Source: Propionibacteriaceae bacterium (GTDB taxonomy: Bacteria; Actinomycetota; Actinomycetes; Propionibacteriales; Propionibacteriaceae). From it: a stretch of DNA of 8,141 nucleotides. Location: the NCBI GenBank assembly GCA_031262845.1, contig JAISGZ010000108.1:1-8141 (forward strand), read 5' to 3'. Shown here one piece after another: positions 6,367 through 8,141 of the stretch (position 1 is its first letter; each line of letters starts with the position of its first letter). The notes beneath the pieces are model-generated. The model saw only the letters and a list, made by a program, of their open reading frames with translations. It did no database searches and was not told the DNA's origin. Position numbers and translations under genes: made by a program.

Positions 6367-8141
6367 GCCCGCTGACACCAGCCGTCGATATTTCGGCCTT
6401 GCTGGGAATCACGTTGTCGGATGAACAACTGGCGGCGGTGACGGCGCCCCTGTCATCAGCCCTGGTCGAGGCGGCCGCCGGTTCGGGTAAGACCACGGTG
6501 ATGGCGGCCCGCGTGGTCTATCTGGTCGCAACCGGCCAGGTGCGACCGGATCAGGTGCTGGGGTTGACCTTTACCCGCAAAGCCGCCGCTGAGTTGGGTC
6601 GCCGGATTCGAACCGCCCTGACGGCCAGCGGCCTGGCCCCGGATTCATTCGACCCGGCCGCGGACTCCCGCCCGCCTGAGGCCGGCGAACCCGTGATCGC
6701 GACCTACGACGCCTTTGCGGCTGACCTGGTGGCGACCTACGGGCCGTGGCAAGGCCAGGACCCGGTGACCGGTCTACTCGATGACGCCAGCCGTTTCCAA
6801 CTGGCGGCGGCCACGGTCAATGCCGCGGTTGGCCCCTTGGCCGCCATCAGCCGTTGGTCGCCGGCCACGCTAACCCAGAACCTGCTTGAACTGAACGACG
6901 CTAGCCGGGCCAACCTGGTCTCGGCGGCCGCCATCCGGGACCAGTCTCGGCGCTGGCTCGAAGCCTTGGACCAGGCCCCCGGCTATCGTGGCCGGCCCTA
7001 CCGCGATGTTGTCAGGGCCCAGGAGACAGTCCAGGAGCGGCTCGAGCTACTGGCCTTGTGCCAGGCCTATCAGAGTCGGAAAGAGGCGGCCGGCTGGGTT
7101 GAATTCGCCGATCAGATGGCCCAGGCGATTGCCCTGGTCGAGGCCACGCCCGCGGTCCGGGCCGACTTGGGGCGACGTTTCGCCGTGGTTTTGTTGGATG
7201 AATATCAAGACACTTCACCGGCCCAAGGCCGGTTGTTGAAACAAGCCTTTGGCCCCCAGGGCGATGATCGGGGTTTACCCGTTATGGCGGTCGGGGATCC
7301 GCGCCAGGCGATTTATGGCTGGCGCGGTGCCTCGGCCACCAACTTGGCTGACTTCCAGCGTGATTTTTGCCCAACCGAGACGGCGGCTTACCGGTTGAGT
7401 GTCAACCGGCGGTCCGATCAAGCGATTATCGAGGCGGCCAACGAATTGGCGGGCTCACTGGCGGTTAACACCACTACCGGGTTGACGATCCGGGCTGCCG
7501 ACGAGGCGACCCCGGGCCTGGTCGAAACGGCCGGTTTTGAATCCTGGCCCGACGAGGTGGCGGCGATCGCCGATCGGATCGGACAACTCCATCAAGAGGG
7601 GACCGACTGGCGCCAGATCGCGCTCTTGACCCGGCGAAATGCCGACTTGGGGCCACTGTGGCGGGCTCTGGTTGAGCGCGACGTGCCGGTTGAGATCGTC
7701 GGTTTGGGCGGATTGCTCAGCGTGCCGGAAATCAGTGATCTGGTGGCTTGGCTGCGGCTGATCGATCAGCCGGATGACAATCCTCATCTGGTTCAGATCT
7801 TGACTAGCCCCGGCTGGGGGCTGGGTCAGGCAGAACTGGCCCAACTGGGCCGTCGGGCGGTGGAACTGGCCCGGGCGAAGGACGAGAGAGCGGCTGTTAC
7901 CGGTGTCAGTGGGGCAGCGGTTGAAGTGGCGGCCGTTAACGTCGGTGAGTTCGCAACTAAATCAGTCGGGTCTGACGTCAGCTCCAGTGGGCAGATCGGG
8001 CGGTCAGGTACCCCGGCCGGAACAGCAAGGGTTGGGAACGGCCAGCCGACAGCCGCTTCGACACCCATCGACCTGCGTGACGGAACGGCCGACGTCAGTT
8101 TGGCGTCAGCGGTGTTGGATCCGGGAACCAGCTGGGCGCCG
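6363..8141 (+). CDS. adnB: AdnB-type subunit of the AdnAB helicase-nuclease, 3' end outside window
   Basis: The frame is open from ATG 6363 to the window end, giving 593 codons of a protein expected to be about 1100 residues. It encodes the lead motor of the AdnAB DNA-end resection complex. Visible motifs: Q motif LSDEQLAAV (18-26); Walker A AAGSGKTT (38-45, Lys43); motif Ia LGLTFTRKAAAELGRR (66-81); motif II VVLLDEYQDTSPAQ (275-288, Asp279-Glu280); motif III AVGDPRQAIYGWRGA (309-323); motif IV YRLSVNRRS (343-351); and the 2A-domain block VEIVGLGGLLSVPEISDLVAWLRL (443-466). All catalytic residues in this part are canonical, in contrast to AdnA. Motifs V and VI and the C-terminal nuclease, if present, lie beyond base 8141. 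Residues about 505-585 are a low-complexity Ala/Val/Gly/Ser/Thr stretch interrupting the helicase fold. The four-base overlap with adnA indicates one transcript. A PcrA/UvrD helicase is less likely given the partner gene. Confidence 0.93.
   Translation, partial: MSPLTPAVDISALLGITLSDEQLAAVTAPLSSALVEAAAGSGKTTVMAARVVYLVATGQVRPDQVLGLTFTRKAAAELGRRIRTALTASGLAPDSFDPAADSRPPEAGEPVIATYDAFAADLVATYGPWQGQDPVTGLLDDASRFQLAAATVNAAVGPLAAISRWSPATLTQNLLELNDASRANLVSAAAIRDQSRRWLEALDQAPGYRGRPYRDVVRAQETVQERLELLALCQAYQSRKEAAGWVEFADQMAQAIALVEATPAVRADLGRRFAVVLLDEYQDTSPAQGRLLKQAFGPQGDDRGLPVMAVGDPRQAIYGWRGASATNLADFQRDFCPTETAAYRLSVNRRSDQAIIEAANELAGSLAVNTTTGLTIRAADEATPGLVETAGFESWPDEVAAIADRIGQLHQEGTDWRQIALLTRRNADLGPLWRALVERDVPVEIVGLGGLLSVPEISDLVAWLRLIDQPDDNPHLVQILTSPGWGLGQAELAQLGRRAVELARAKDERAAVTGVSGAAVEVAAVNVGEFATKSVGSDVSSSGQIGRSGTPAGTARVGNGQPTAASTPIDLRDGTADVSLASAVLDPGTSWAP

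Noticed and set aside
7890..7938. 39-base spacing of GCGGC(T/C)GTTA in adnB as a true tandem repeat like the one in adnA
   Set aside because: Only about the first dozen bases of each unit agree, so the identical spacing may be coincidence; it is mentioned only as a side note to the insert.
1..8141. Search for a defence, phage or mobile system
   Set aside because: AdnAB is a chromosomal repair complex. There is no transposase, integrase, terminal repeat, toxin-antitoxin pair or CRISPR repeat, and the base composition looks even throughout.

Overview
The window is a GC-rich, tightly packed stretch with every supported gene on the plus strand. A paired AdnA/AdnB-type helicase-nuclease, the double-strand-break resection machine typical of Actinobacteria, together with the GC-rich codon use, a GTG start and a possible leaderless promoter, points to a high-GC actinobacterium. 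I cannot name a genus from the sequence alone.

Layout: bases 1-1422 are the 3' part of guaB (IMP dehydrogenase), whose start lies upstream of the window. A 148-base gap with two overlapping hairpins and a candidate promoter leads to a TM1586-like nitroreductase (1571-2251). A YigZ/IMPACT-family gene (2275-2913) follows 23 bases later and is probably co-transcribed. After a 90-base gap comes adnA (3004-6366), a full-length motor-nuclease subunit. Its stop codon overlaps the start of adnB (6363 to the window end, 3' partial) in an ATGA arrangement. No line of the window longer than 300 bases lacks a gene. I saw no tRNA, rRNA, insertion sequence, CRISPR array or phage gene.

How the genes work together: AdnA and AdnB should form one heterodimer that unwinds and degrades DNA ends. 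The sequence shows a clear division of labour. AdnB has a canonical UvrD/RecB-type motor (motif II DEYQ). AdnA has a complete Walker A but an altered motif II (DHYE), while keeping an apparently intact Fe-S RecB-like nuclease. guaB (guanine nucleotide synthesis), the nitroreductase and yigZ are housekeeping or accessory genes with no evident functional tie to AdnAB.

I did not find a new multi-gene system. The least ordinary features are low-complexity insertions in both Adn subunits. The clearest is an Ala/Thr-rich in-frame repeat inserted into the AdnA nuclease fold between its catalytic core and its Fe-S cysteines.
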